DNA of 64,000 nt from Chromobotia macracanthus (lineage: Eukaryota; Chordata; Actinopteri; Cypriniformes; Botiidae). The stretch spans positions 1,417,501-1,481,500 of the forward strand of contig JAZGTH010000047.1 of NCBI GenBank assembly GCA_036877525.1. Reading direction: 5' to 3'. Position numbers and translations under genes: made by a program. Positions 1-11,881 of this stretch are shown here, piece by piece (position 1 is the stretch's first letter; the number at the start of each line of letters is the position of its first letter). The notes beneath the pieces were generated by a model. That model did not search any database. It saw nothing but the letters and a program-made list of their open reading frames with translations, and was not told the origin of the DNA.

Positions 1-2580
1 GTTTTAGGAGTTTGGAATTTAAATCCAAATTTAATTTTACTTCCTCCAAATCAAATGGCAGTACTGCATCCTGTTTGTGACTTTTAAGTCAAATTCAGGA
101 AAATTCAGAAATGTAAATGTATAAAGCATCCTTAATTCTGAATGGAGCACAGCTCTGTTCCTTTGACTGTTATACGGTCTATATATGTCTATAACGTGAT
201 ATATAATGTGAAAGGGTCTTGTCTCGACTGTTGTAGAGTTTATGAGATGTTGATCTGTGGTATGACATCTGAAGACTGTGCGGGGTGCTTCACTCACTTT
301 CCTCTGGTCTGGAGTCAGTTTCTCACACCCGTCTCTCTTCACTCTGCCCTCATGTGCTCAGAGTTAATGGACATGGTTGACGTACAATATGAAGGAAGCA
401 CAGATAGAGGAACTGATTATAGCTCCACATGCTTGAATGGTAAAGCTGAGTCTTACTAAATAAGAAATGGATTTTGCGTGTAATGGTAAATGCATAATGT
501 CTCATTTGCACTCTGACAGTATATCTTTATCATAATGTCAATATAAAAGTTTTACTAACAGATGTGAAAATCTGGAAATCTAAAACTTTTACCACAGTAC
601 CGCATCTCAAGTGAACATTTCTCTTAGAAAATTACTTTTTTTAATCAGTTATTGATTAAAAGTACAAGATAACAAAGATTCATTGTCAAAATATTATTAA
701 CTTAATAAAGTCTTAAACTTAAAATGTTTATTGAATAATAAGAGCCAAGAAGAGTAAGAAATGAATCATAGCCCAGATAATTAAAGTGCTGACAGAGGGC
801 TGTTTCTCATGTTCTGTTTCTCGTGTTTGGTTAATGTTATCTAATTGTAAACTAAATGTATTTCATTATATTTTATTTAACGTCCATCCAGTTATGGGCT
901 TTCTACTGGTTTAGTACCACTAAAATCAAAAGTAGACTTTTGTTAAACATTACACAGTAATTATAGTAGAGAACTGTAAAATCAAGTCAAGTCAAGTCAA
1001 GTTGAGCTTTATTGTCATTCCGCTATATGTGGGGACATACAGTGGAACGAAATGTCGTGCCTCACAGGACCACGGTGCTACATAAATACAGACATACAAC
1101 AATGACGTGAAACAGTATAAATCTAAACACAAAAATGTGTCGACCAGTTATTTGAAATGTATTCTCAAAGTGTGTTCATGGTTTTCATATCTTGTACATA
1201 AATCACTGCTACTTTTGTATTTAAATGTATAAATAACAGTCATAATTGTTCAATGTGGAATTGAGTTGAATTAACCAACATATTTGGAGTGTATTGATAT
1301 TATTAAAGAAAACACATCCCATTATTTCAAGGCAGAGACATTGCCTTCTAAAAAATGGTGAAAAATGTGACACTGGTAAGAACCTAAAGATCCTTTACAT
1401 ACCAGCATTGTAGTGGTTTGAATAGAGACAGATTTAGGAAAGAACAGACAATATACGCTTTGCATGTACATAATCTGAAAATCATGGCTTTAGGTCAGTT
1501 CATTCTCAGAAAAGCCGATTTTAATGATCAAGGCCATTTCCTGAATCATTTAAAGCCCCATCCAGGGCCTTCAGTCTGTGTCTGGTGTGAACACTGATCC
1601 CTCGGGAGCCAAAACTAGATCTTGTCTCATTCACTGAATTCTAAGCTGGTAAGAGGAGGTCAGTAACACATATTCAACTGTAAATCATTCAGACTTTTCA
1701 GACATGTTTGATTGTGATGCTATTTCAGTTTATTGATTGCTTTCATTGGTTCAATGCTCTAGCAGTTTACTGGTTCACAGGTTTTGGCCACGTGAGGGTT
1801 AGTCTGTCGATGTTCTAGGTCGGGTAACAAGGGGACGACCCCATCAGAGATGTGCAGTGCAGTTATACAGGAAGGGCATCTGGATTACATATGAAGCTGT
1901 ATCTGAAACACGGTATGTGAGCGTATGAGCTGACGGATAATTCTGCGAGAGCAGACAACATGCAACGCTTACACGGTAAGAGCAAATATATAACATACAG
2001 TGTGGGAGATGTGTACATAAGTTACAGACAGATGATGATCAAAGCAGGGTAGGAGTTCCCAACAGTGACGTAAAAGGAGTTTCCATACACAAAGGCAATG
2101 TTTCTTTAAAGATAAACCTGAGATTTACAGTAAAATTGTGTATTTACTTGTGTTTTACTCTCTAGAGCCCTTCATAAAATGATCATTCAGAAATTGCAGA
2201 TGGAAATGCAATTTAATCATTTTAATCTGGAACATTCAACCTGTTGTTTTTAAGAGGTTGTGTTAATAGCTTCTTCTTACAAAGTGGACATATGCAGTGT
2301 TAGAGGTTCTGCCAAAACAGCAAATATTGCCAGATCCATCTGCTCATAAGCATTTATTTAAACCATGCATGCTTTGTTCTTTCAACCTATAAAAAACTGT
2401 TCCAGGTTCAGCATGACTGACGCTCTAAAGACAATACAGACTGTTGATTGTTCATTACTAGAGAAAAATGTTTATTTTAATTAGGAATTCCAAATTTAAA
2501 ACCTTTGGATTATTATTTTATTAGCCATTAAAACAGGTCTGTTGTGAATTTTAAATATTATTTCATCATCTTGTGTGAAG
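1..2580. other. kcnh6 intron sequence (no exon seen)
   Basis: No reading frame in this stretch resembles the N-terminal PAS domain or linker of ERG channels. The first recognisable kcnh6 exon starts near 2581, so this is most simply intron of that gene, with the 5' exons off the left edge. A fragment at 1560-1650 ends in a GT donor-like site, but all three frames carry stops without homology. A dispersed repeat sits at about 985-1130. Confidence 0.55.
985..1130. repeat. Dispersed fish repeat fragment with TCAAG tandem start
   Basis: It begins with four TCAAG pentamers and continues into a segment (gctttattgtcattc ... acagtggaacgaaatg ... ggtgctacataaata) that I recognise from memory as a very common interspersed repeat in teleost genomes. 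No coding capacity is visible. Family name not assigned. Confidence 0.5.
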
Positions 2581-5500
2581 ACTTGAAGTCCAGTCTGTGG
2601 AACTCTACCTCCAGCTCTGAGCAGACGCAGTGCAGATCTTTAAATCGTCTTCCACAGTTGAATCTAAACCTGCGTGGAACCGGACGGCCCAATCACACCA
2701 CACCGCCCAACACTATTGAGCTTGTGTCCCCAAAGCTCAAGGAACGAACACAGAATGTCACCGAAAAAGTCACACAGGTAGGAGGAGCTTCTTGATCCAT
2801 GATCACAGAAAAGGTAAATAACATTTTTATCCTCTCTAGTACAAATGCTTTATGGGGTCTTGTAAGGAAAAACATAAATGACTACAACTATGTTTAACTT
2901 TGTTTTCATTTCCAGTTGTTTTAACTAATGTTGTACTAAATGTTCACACTCTCTCACATTCAAAAAATTAACAAAGCAACAGTAAACAAACCTTGAGCAG
3001 CTGCTGGTTGGTTTTTGTCTGGATAATAAGTTGGCACATGGATAACAATGTGGCCACAACCCCCTCGTGGAAAGATCATTAGGAAAGAAAAAAGAACCAG
3101 CACAAAGCAAATGGCCCTTTGCCATGATAAAAATCCATAACCCCTGTAGCCCCTGATCCAAAACATGGAATTCCGTCATTGTGTTGTGAACGTGTGCAGG
3201 TCTTGTTTTCCTGGTTTTAAAGGGAAACGTAGCCTGTTTGTTCGGCCTTTCTTTGACTAAAAATGACACTAAAAATGATTCTAACTCATTTTGTATCAAA
3301 TTTGTTTCAGTTTGTCCTAGAAGACCTTGGGTGGAACAAAAATGGAAGCAAATGAGTCAATTGTTGGCAGACAGTAAGAGTAAAGTATAGAGCTAAAAAC
3401 AATAATGTGAATAGCATAGCTCAGATAATTTAGTCTTGGAAATATGTGAATATTTATGTTCAAATTCAAATCTAAGACTATTGAGTGTAGACTTTTTATA
3501 TTGGCTAATCTGAGCACAGGGATATTATTGAGATCTCTTCTGTAACTCTAGGGAAGACAACAGGAAATAACAGAAGTCTGTATTTGCTCTCTTTTTTATG
3601 CCTTTGCTCTCTTAGAGAAACAGTTAAAATATTAGGGAGGTTTTATCTGGATTTTTATTTCCAATGGGTGGACACATGGATTATACTAACTGTGGTTTCT
3701 AAAGAATCGCACACTTTTACACAGAGATGTACAGCAGAAAGACAGCACTAAATTAGGATCTGACTTGAAGGAATAGCATACAGGAAAATAAAAATTCTTC
3801 CATCATTTACTTACCCTCATGTCTGTTGTGTTCCACAGAAGAAACAGTCATACAGGTCTGGAATGACATGAGGGTGAGTAAATGATGGAAAAATGTTCAT
3901 TTTTGGGTGAACCATCTCTTTTAAGACCTGTGTCCTTCTGTACTGAGTTTGATACTTGTTAAAATAGGTGCTCTTTTTCCATGCACAGGTCCTGTCTTTA
4001 GGCGCTGATGTTTTGCCTGAGTACAAGCTCCAAGCTCCAGACATCCATAAGTGGATCATGTTGCACTACAGTCCCTTCAAAGCCGTGTGGGACTGGATCA
4101 TTCTCCTGCTGGTGCTCTACACCGCGGTCTTCACGCCATACTCAGCTGCCTTCCTCTTCAATGAGCTGGAGGAGGAGAGGAGACCACCTTGTGGCTACGC
4201 CTGCAACCCTTTAAATCTGGTTGATGTGATAGTGGACGTTCTGTTTATCGTAGACATTGTGATCAATTTCAGAACGACATACGTAAATCACAACGACGAG
4301 GTGGTGACTCAACCCAAGCGCATCGCTATCCACTATATGAAAGGCTGGTTTCTCATAGACATGGTGGCTGCTGTTCCATTTGACCTGCTCATCTTCAGGT
4401 CTGGATCTGATGAGGTGAAACAATTTTCTAATTCAGATAAATATTCACAGTAACGGAGTGCTCTGTGTGTGAAATGTTTTACAAATGTTTGTTTGTGCTA
4501 TATTTTTTCCAGATTGTTTCCAGAGTTCTAGATTTTTATATATATAATGCAAAGACATTTTTAAGTGTTTCTTCGGTATGTTTTTGAGCTGTTGTATGAT
4601 TTTAAGAATGGTAACATGGTTTCAACTCTTAACCTTTTTAATATTCTGAGAATTCAATCTCAGCATACAATAAAATGTATTAGTTTAACTTGAGATGGCA
4701 TAATGCAATTTATTAAGACTTAAACACATTGCTTATGTTTATTAGCAAATAAACAGAAATAAATGAGTTTCTTAGAATGAGCCATAATATTCATCATTTT
4801 GTTTTTTGTCTTCCCATCATCCATTCTACAGACAACAGCCACTCTCATTGGCTTGCTGAAGACGGCCCGGCTGCTGCGATTGGTCCGAGTGGCCAGAAAA
4901 TTGGACCGATACTCTGAGTATGGAGCTGCAGTACTGTTCTTGCTCATGTGCACCTTTGTGCTTATTGCTCATTGGCTAGCTTGTATCTGGTATGCCATTG
5001 GCCATGTGGAGAGGCCTTACATGAAGACAGGTTGGCTGGATAACTTGGCTGATCAACTGGGAAAGCATTATAACGACAGTGACGTCAGCTCTGGACCCTC
5101 CACTCAGGATAAGTACATCACCGCACTCTATTTTACTTTCAGTAGTCTGACCAGTGTCGGATTCGGGAACGTCTCTCCGAACACCAACTCTGAGAAGATT
5201 TTCTCTATCTGCGTCATGCTCATTGGCTGTAAGTGACTGTGTAGACATTATGGCAGTAGCTTAAAGAAACAGTTAACCTAAAAATCATTCAGGCACTCAC
5301 ATGATGTTCCAAACCTGAACCTTCTTTCTTCTGTAGACCACAACAGGAGATGTTTTGCAGAATGTTTATGCTTGCTGTGACCCACACAACAGAAGTATAT
5401 AATGTCCAGGAGCTTTCAAACTCAAAAAACCACTATAAAACAACTTATAATACACTATATTCCAGGTCATCTGAGGCCAAGTGACAAATTAAATTGCATG

Positions 5501-8500
5501 CAGTGTTTATTTAGTTAAAAACTTGCTTCCATCAGGCTCTTAAACCTCATTTGCACTTGTGCATCAACTAGTTTTGTGAAAATGTGCCACATTAGTTTTG
5601 ATGTCAGGTTCTCACACGTCTCATAAAGGATTGTCATGCACCAGGGTTAAAGGGTTCCTGTTATGCGTTTTCACTTTTTAACTTTAGTTATTAACTTTTG
5701 TTATGTTGCTGTTTAAGCATAAACTTTATCTGCAAACTTATGATGCTCAAATTTCACTGCAAAGAAAGATATTCTCTTGCACTACCAGTCAAAAGTTTGG
5801 AAACACTTGACTGAAATGTTTCTTATCTTAAAAATCTTTTAATCTGAAGACATTTGATTAAACGTTAAAAATGTAAAAATAAAAATATAATTGTGCCAAC
5901 ATATTATTTTCAATTTAATTTTTGTTATTTTTGTTGAAAACTACAATTTAAAAAAAAAATGTTTTTGAAATAGATGATTTGGACCAAATAATGAAGAAAA
6001 AAGCAGCCAATAAGAGCGCAGGATAGAGGGAACTCCTTCAAAACTCTTTAAAAGTCTCAGGATGATTCCTCAAGAAACTGGGTGATGGAAAAGGTTAAGA
6101 AAATTTTTATAAATTCTAGACAGGTGACTATATTGAATATGCTAGAATATATTTTCTTTAGTCACAACATAATTCCTAAAGTTACATTTGTGTTATTTCA
6201 TAGTTTTGATAAGTTTACTATTATTCATAATACTATTATCCAATAAAAAAATATGAACAAAGAAAGTTTTTCCAAACTTTTGACTTGTGGTGTATATTAA
6301 CAAAAATCACTTTTTAAAAACTGCAATACAGCTAAAAGGAACTACAGTGCTCTTCCTGTTTTCATAATGTTATGGTGGCCAGAATTTCAATAAACAAGAA
6401 TTTCAGGTGTATAGCTGGACACACCGGCTCAAGGGAAGCAACTGATCATCAGCTGTAAATGCCACTTTTGCTTTTTGTTCTACAAGGTTCTACAATGTCT
6501 CAGTTTTGCACAGCTTCCTTCTCATTTTCAAACTGCTCAATGTTTGACAAAAGTTGTCTTCGTCATTCATTTCTCTTTTTGTCTTCTCTTATTAGCTCTC
6601 ATGTACGCTAGCATATTTGGGAATGTCTCAGCAATAATTCAGCGGCTTTATTCTGGAACAACACGCTATCACACCCAGATGCTGCGGGTTAAAGAGTTCA
6701 TCCGCTTCCACCAGATACCTGGAGAACTGAGGCAGAGACTAGAGGAATATTTCCAACGCGCCTGGTCCTACACCAATGGCATTGATATGAATGCAGTAAG
6801 TTATGGCCATCCCCAACAGCTCTGCTCAAATACCATTGTTCTTTTACACTATTTACTATTACCATTTATTATAAAGCCTTATTGTCATTAAAAAACACAG
6901 AATATCCTCAGACACAATGTTCTTGCAGATCAATCAGTATGAAGAACCCACATTTTCTGTGCCACATTTTTGTATTTGTAGGTCTTGAAAGGTTTTCCCG
7001 AATGTTTGCAAGCTGATATTTGCCTGCATCTCAATCGCAGTCTGCTGCAGAACTGCAGAGTGTTCCGTGGAGCGAGTAAAGCATGTCTCCGAGCTCTCGC
7101 CATGCGCTTCAAAACCACACACTCCCCACCCGGAGACATCCTGTATCACCACGGTGACATACTCAAAGCCCTCCACTTCATCTCCCGCGGAACCATTCAG
7201 GTGTCGCGTCATAACATGGTGCTTGCCATACTGGGTGAGATAAATATTACAGTTGCACAAACAGGCTTCTTGTTCACTCATACATGTTGTTTTAAGTTTA
7301 GGTCCCCCTTGGTCCTTCTCGATCCCCCCAGAATCACCCCTGCTTCTGGAATGAGAAACAATGTAGGGCTGGGCTTGATTTCGTAATTGGGGAATTTATT
7401 GGATCACCGGAAGGGGCAGAAACTGCCTGGCTATTAGACAGTACACATTGTCCAGCCCTCACACAGAGACATACTGTATGTCATCAAGAGAGTGTTTCTG
7501 TGGGGGGGAGGTTCATGTTTTTGATTAAAGTTTACGAGAGCACATGAATTAAAAAAATAATAATGTGCACAAATAAATCATTTATAATAAACAATTTATT
7601 TAAAATAAATAAAATCGAGTAGTATTTAAATAATCTTTTAAAAAATTATGTTGTCAGTTTCGATTTCATGGTCACTTTAAGACAAATTTAAAGACAGAAA
7701 GTACTATCCATTCTTTTTATGTATTTTATTTTGTACAGGAAAGAATGATATATTTGGCGAGCCCATAAATCTGTATGCAGATCCTGGTCACTGCAGCGCT
7801 GATGTCACCGCGCTCACCTACTGTGATCTTCACCGTATCCAAAGAGACAACCTGCTGGAGGTGCTGGACATGTATCCAGCCTTTGGTGAGAGTTTCTGGA
7901 GGAACCTGGAAATCACCTTTAACCTGAGAGATGTGTGTAAACCCCACATCCCAAATTCATTTACATACACCCCTCACTGATTCTTCATTACTGCGATTAG
8001 GCTGGAGGACAGATATATAGGGATTAACCTAAAGAACTGAGATGAATGCTCCCTGTGCAATCCTCTTTTTGTTTGTTATGTATTTAGGTAGAACATATTC
8101 AGATGGTGACCAGTGAAAATTCAGCCTGCGGTTACTATACGAGCCGCATACAACATTGCCGGCACTCATTGGACAGGCGGAACAGACCGGGTGAGAAGAG
8201 CACTGAGCATCACACAGCACAGAACCAGAGGAAACTCTTACTAACCCATTTAGACTAAATAATGTAAATAAACTACAAACTACAAATGTATGTAAACTTC
8301 ACAACATTAGTCTTCTACAGCACCACAGATTCTCCTCTGAGCACTAGAGTTTATGTAAAACTACAGAGATGAACCATCCAAATAAATAATTTACAATATA
8401 AAGTGTTGGGAGGAATCCTGGGGAAGAACAGGAGAGAAAGCTTAAGATGCATAGATTATATAATAAATAAATGCTGTCCTGGACTAACACTGTATGCTAT

Positions 8501-11468
8501 GGAGCAGTGCAGACTTGTTTCTGTCCCAGTCACTGTGGGTTAGTTGCATTTCTATATTTGACCACAGATTTCTATTGGAAAAAAATTGGGAGTTTTTCAA
8601 CATATTACAACATAGTTGAAGAATAAAAACTTTTATAAGGCCTGCTTTTAAATACGTTTTAACTTTTATAAGGCAGGATGTTTACTGGCTTTTGGAACCT
8701 CTGAAATAAGGGCAACATTTTTTAACAGTCTGCCTGGAAACAAAGTTACATTTGGCACTTAAATGTAAGTGAACTAGCTGTTTATGGGCAGTAAAGTCTC
8801 TTTTGTTTCTAGGTTTGTCTGGGAACTTTGTTCAACACTTGATGCACAGTCACACCATTAAATATATATTATTCTACATACAGTATATTTTCCTATTAAT
8901 ATGTTATAATCTGATAACCCTGCCTATAGAACAGCACAACAGCAACATGAACCGTGGCTGGTTGCTGTACATCTCTTTCTGTTATTGTTCACAATAAGCT
9001 GTAATGTAGATAGATTATATGCCATTAGTGAAAGGTCATCTGCTCAGGCATCTGTGTATTGACGTGGTTTACATTGTAATTTATTCTGGCCAATAATCAG
9101 CCACTTTAAAGGGGTTGATGAAAAGCAATCAATAATTTGGGTGGGTGTATCTGAAAATCAATGATACCACAACAATGGAGCCGCATGCAACACAGTATTT
9201 ACTTATTTCAAATGTAGCACAGCAATCCCCATAAAAATCAGCATATTTGCTCTTTATTCAAGCATATTAAGATTTATTGCAGACTTTGTCTGGATGTGGT
9301 CTAGTTGTGTTGAAGTGTAAACTGAAGGAGGCTCAGCAAAACATTACATACGTCATGTGTGCAATTTAGTGAGTCAGTGTCCAGGAGAACAGCTGCTGTA
9401 ATCAAAACCCAATGAAATATCAATAACTGATGATCAATGTATGTTTTATTTCCTGTTTGAGCCAGGAACTCTGCAAACTCAGCTTTTGCTTAAAGTTATG
9501 CCTTTGTGTATCTTGTTCCTGAAGATGGGATGGATCAGAATGAACCATCCTGCATGTGCCCAACACGGGCTCATCACCACGTACCCATCACTCACGTGCA
9601 CTGGGAGGAGCCATGCAGCTGTGGAAGCTCCAGGTCCCAGTCCAGTGAAAACCTCAACAAGTCCCTCAGCCCCTGTGAGCTGTATGTCTCTGAGGCAGAA
9701 GATCTGGACTACCCCTCTCCTGCTGTGAGACTAATACCACCAAGTGGTGCTTCTGGGGTTAGCACTGAGTCTGGCATGGACAGGGAGCACCTGGGTGAGT
9801 GTACAGTTGTGACGAATGTTAGCATGGAAGGATGCTCCTAGAGTTACTACATAATAATTCTGTAGATATCTAAAGGTGCACAAAGTATTGCTTATACAGT
9901 ATGTATATAATCCTTAAATGTATATAATTGCTTATATGTAAATAATGTATCTACTGTATGTAGAATAAAAAAAGTCCTAGTCTGATGTGACTGTAATCAT
10001 CTCATCTGAGTGTACATCATTTAAAACAAAAGAAAATGATTTGTGTGTAAAACATTACGTGGAAAAAACACTGTGCACATTTAACATCTCTCACACTGGA
10101 ACTTTATTTATTTATTGTAAATATAAAAACAAGCTCCGCCTCCATCTGGACTGTATCATTACTGGCCAGATCATCAGTCTGCTCAGTTTGCTGAAGATCC
10201 TCTGTGCACCTCCTCCATCCAAGTCTCTTTCCCTCCGCCGCTGTTTGTTGATCCTCAGCCCGGTGAACTTGAGTCCAGACTGGAGCTGCTACAAAGTCAG
10301 CTCAACAGGTAGAACATGGTGCTACCAAAACCAAACTTTACTTAAATGCTGCAATCCATAATGTTTGCCTCTCTATCGCCACCTCTGTTTGAAACGTTAA
10401 ATTTCAGGTTACTTAACACTTAATGCCACAGGAATAAAATATCTCAATTATTTCTCTTATTTCTACAAAGAAATTAGATTAAAAGAATAATAAATGGAAA
10501 CCTTTGCTTAAGTCTCCTACATCTCAGATATTTCTCCTGAGATGAAGTCCTCGAATTTTACAAATGTCTCCATTAGAGTTTCAGAAAAGATCTCAAAAGT
10601 TTTGTACTTGCACAGTAACACATTTTGGTTCATTTTTAACTTATCATCTTAGCACTATACTGTATGTTTCTGCTGCATGTCTCCTGTCAGACTCGAGACC
10701 AGAATGACAGCAGACATCAATGTGATCCTTCAGCTTCTTCAGAGACAACTTGCTCCTGTGCCCCCAGCATACAGCACTGTCCTGCCCGACAGCCACCCTC
10801 CTGACCCCAGCACACTGTACGGAAGCAGTACACCAGTGCTTCACACCATGTACCCCAGTTCAAACATTCAACTGGACAGGAGAACCACTACAATTCAGGT
10901 AAAAGGCCTTCTACAGTCAAGGTTCAGTGTTTAAAGAAGGTCTCAGTGAGGTCAGTAAAAGAACCTACAAAATGTATTAAAATGAACTACATTTCACTTT
11001 TAGCTCTAAATTCTCTTCATAGTGTTTTGCATGCGGTTATGACGTGTGAACCAGTGCTGTTTTAGTGTCAGTGACATCAAACCTGAACGTCACATATTCA
11101 TCTAGGTCATGAAGAGTTTAGCTTTTCAAAGAAAGTTTAGCTTTTCATTTCTTTTATAAGACCTAACTGAAAACCAACCCAACTATCTTTTTGTTGTCGT
11201 GTTTCTGCAGAGTTCACCCCAGCCAAACTCCATTTTCAAGTCAAATTCGCAGGGCTCTCTGTCCAGTGGTATTCACATGGGAGCTGCTTCAGATGACTGT
11301 GTACCTGCTAATCTGGAAACAAAACCTATTGCTGCCCCAATGCTTCAGATAGACGCACCGCGAATCTGTGCTTCCCTCCGGTTTCCCTCATTGCCTGGCA
11401 ACCTGGACACTTCACACCCAAAGGAAATTCAAAAATGCATGTCTGACCCTGTCTTACTGATCAGCTGA
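2581..11468 (+). CDS. kcnh6: ERG-type voltage-gated K+ channel, KCNH6-like (5' partial)
   Basis: Pore-forming alpha subunit of a plasma-membrane rapid delayed-rectifier (IKr) channel. Exons: ~2581-2777, 3989-4414, 4832-5228, 6596-6795, 6982-7234, 7739-7932, 8088-8190, 9525-9794, 10170-10308, 10691-10898, 11211-11468 (stop TGA). From 3989 the exons sum to 2,448 nt, an exact multiple of three, and all junctions are GT-AG with matching phases. Exon sizes of 200, 253 and 194 nt equal those I recall for human KCNH2. The protein shows KERTQNVTEKVTQ before S1, the S4 run GLLKTARLLRLVRVARK, the ERG filter SVGFGN, the MLIGSLMYASIFGN S6, a cyclic-nucleotide-binding homology domain and the C-terminal coiled coil (ESRLELLQSQLNR). 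KCNH6 is preferred over KCNH2/7 because of FRSGSDE-TT before LIGLL, VERPY and VKEFIRFHQIP. The first listed exon's acceptor is uncertain (2580, 2588 or 2593). PAS exons lie outside the window. In zebrafish, kcnh6 rather than kcnh2 carries the main cardiac ERG current. Confidence 0.9.
3795..3935. repeat. Palindromic Angel-like MITE copy, foldback stem
   Basis: About 27 nt at 3797-3823 (catcatttacttaccctcat core) is nearly the reverse complement of 3863-3892 (atgagggtgagtaaatgatg core), giving a long imperfect hairpin. The right flank ends tttttgggtgaacc, the common terminus of a palindromic repeat seen throughout cyprinid genomes; naming it Angel-like is from memory. Its right end lies about 55 nt upstream of the 3989 acceptor. 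Confidence 0.65.
3989..4414 (+). CDS. kcnh6: kcnh6 exon: S1-S3 of the voltage sensor
   Basis: Starts VLSLGADVLPEYKLQ after a cacag acceptor and ends FRSGSDE before a GTGAAA donor. It contains S1 (AVWDWIILLLVLYTAVFTPY), S2 (LVDVIVDVLFIVDIVINFRT, carrying the acidic S2 residues) and S3 (GWFLIDMVAAVPFDLL). It is 426 nt against 429 nt recalled for the human KCNH2 counterpart. A palindromic repeat lies just upstream at 3797-3892. Confidence 0.9.
4832..5228 (+). CDS. kcnh6: kcnh6 exon: S4, S5, turret, pore helix, filter, start of S6
   Basis: Begins TTATLIGLLKTARLL and carries the regularly spaced S4 arginines, S5 (VLFLLMCTFVLIAHWLACIW), a glycosylatable turret (HYNDSD), the pore helix (ALYFTFSSLTSV) and the filter GFGN. 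It ends in S6 at MLIG with a split codon (T|CT). The downstream exon restores SLMYASIFGN. The two S6 aromatics that bind drugs in hERG (Tyr652 and Phe656) are present as Y and F. Confidence 0.92.
5262..5395. repeat. Decayed copy of the same palindromic MITE
   Basis: Begins aaacagttaacctaaaaatcattcag and continues gatgttccaaacctgaac ... tttcttctgtagaccacaac. This matches, with decay, the left half of the element family seen at 3.8, 32.2, 40.4, 46.5 and 60.0 kb. It lies in a kcnh6 intron. Confidence 0.45.
5780..6295. mobile_element. Non-autonomous DNA transposon with terminal inverted repeats
   Basis: The left end (ccagtcaaaagtttgga, about 5785) is mirrored at the right end (tccaaacttttgacttg, 6271-6287), with TA dinucleotides near both ends, as in Tc1/mariner-type elements. 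The interior of about 500 nt has no transposase frame. Its right half is clearly related to 42160-42491 (shared segments tttctttagtcacaacataa and catagttttgataag-like). Confidence 0.65.
6596..7932 (+). CDS. kcnh6: kcnh6 exons: S6, C-linker and CNB homology domain
   Basis: Three exons: 6596-6795 (SLMYASIFGNVSAIIQRLYSG and C-linker RLEEYFQRAWSYTNGIDMNA), 6982-7234 (VLKGFPECLQADICLHLNRS, then the start of the beta roll with FISRGTIQV) and 7739-7932 (GKNDIFGEPINLYADPG to ITFNLRD). Splice phases are 2/0/1/0. As in other ERG channels this domain is not expected to bind cAMP directly but to contact the N-terminal eag domain. The final donor is GTGTGT, weak but at the position conserved in the family. 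Confidence 0.9.
8088..11468 (+). CDS. kcnh6: kcnh6 exons: distal C-terminal tail and coiled coil
   Basis: Five exons (8088-8190, 9525-9794, 10170-10308, 10691-10898, 11211-11468) encode a low-complexity Ser/Pro-rich tail. The only strongly conserved block spans the 10308/10691 junction: GELESRLELLQSQLNR then LETRMTADINVILQLLQRQL, the tetramerising coiled coil of ERG channels. The protein ends MSDPVLLIS. The exon at 8088 replaces the basic RKRKLSF segment of hERG with RHSLDRRNRP. Confidence 0.85.
10436..10605. repeat. Dispersed repeat shared with 43.85 kb
   Basis: The segments ggaaacctttgcttaagtct, tctcagatatttctcctga and attagagtttcagaa occur in the same order and orientation at 43851-44020. 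No coding frame is present. It lies in the kcnh6 intron between the coiled-coil exons. Probably a MITE family. Confidence 0.6.
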
Positions 11469-11875
11469 AAACTACGACACAGCATCTACAGGTACATATT
11501 TGTATTAGAACAGACATCTCAGCCTCAAGATGAATGTCAGTGCCAATCTGAAATTTTTTGTCATTGCATATTCACATTACCAGATTGTTCTGTATGCAGT
11601 GAGACTCAGGAAACAGTCCCAGTGAGTGATGAACCTCACCAAAGACTGTAAAGTCTGTATGAACTGAATGCATGTTTGCACATTAACTTCAGTACATTCT
11701 ATACATGCTGTACTGATCTGGAGATGATGCTTGTACTGTATATATAACCCTCCAACAAATATACATCTAACGTTATGTATATCTACTTTGTGTTATGTAT
11801 TTTTAAATGAACTAATGTTTCATTATGTTCAGCTAGTCAAGACTAAGCTATATGTCTGTATAAAAATAACTGAAA

Positions 11876-11881
11876 AATAAA
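11876..11881 (+). terminator. kcnh6: Polyadenylation signal of kcnh6
   Basis: AATAAA lies 408 nt after the stop codon at 11466-11468. It is the first canonical hexamer in a plausible 3' UTR position on the + strand. The cleavage site itself is not identifiable. Confidence 0.5.

Noticed and set aside
1554..1652. Possible extra kcnh6 exon with AG and GTAAGA boundaries
   Set aside because: All frames have stops or no similarity to the ERG linker, and the phase does not join the exon at 2581.
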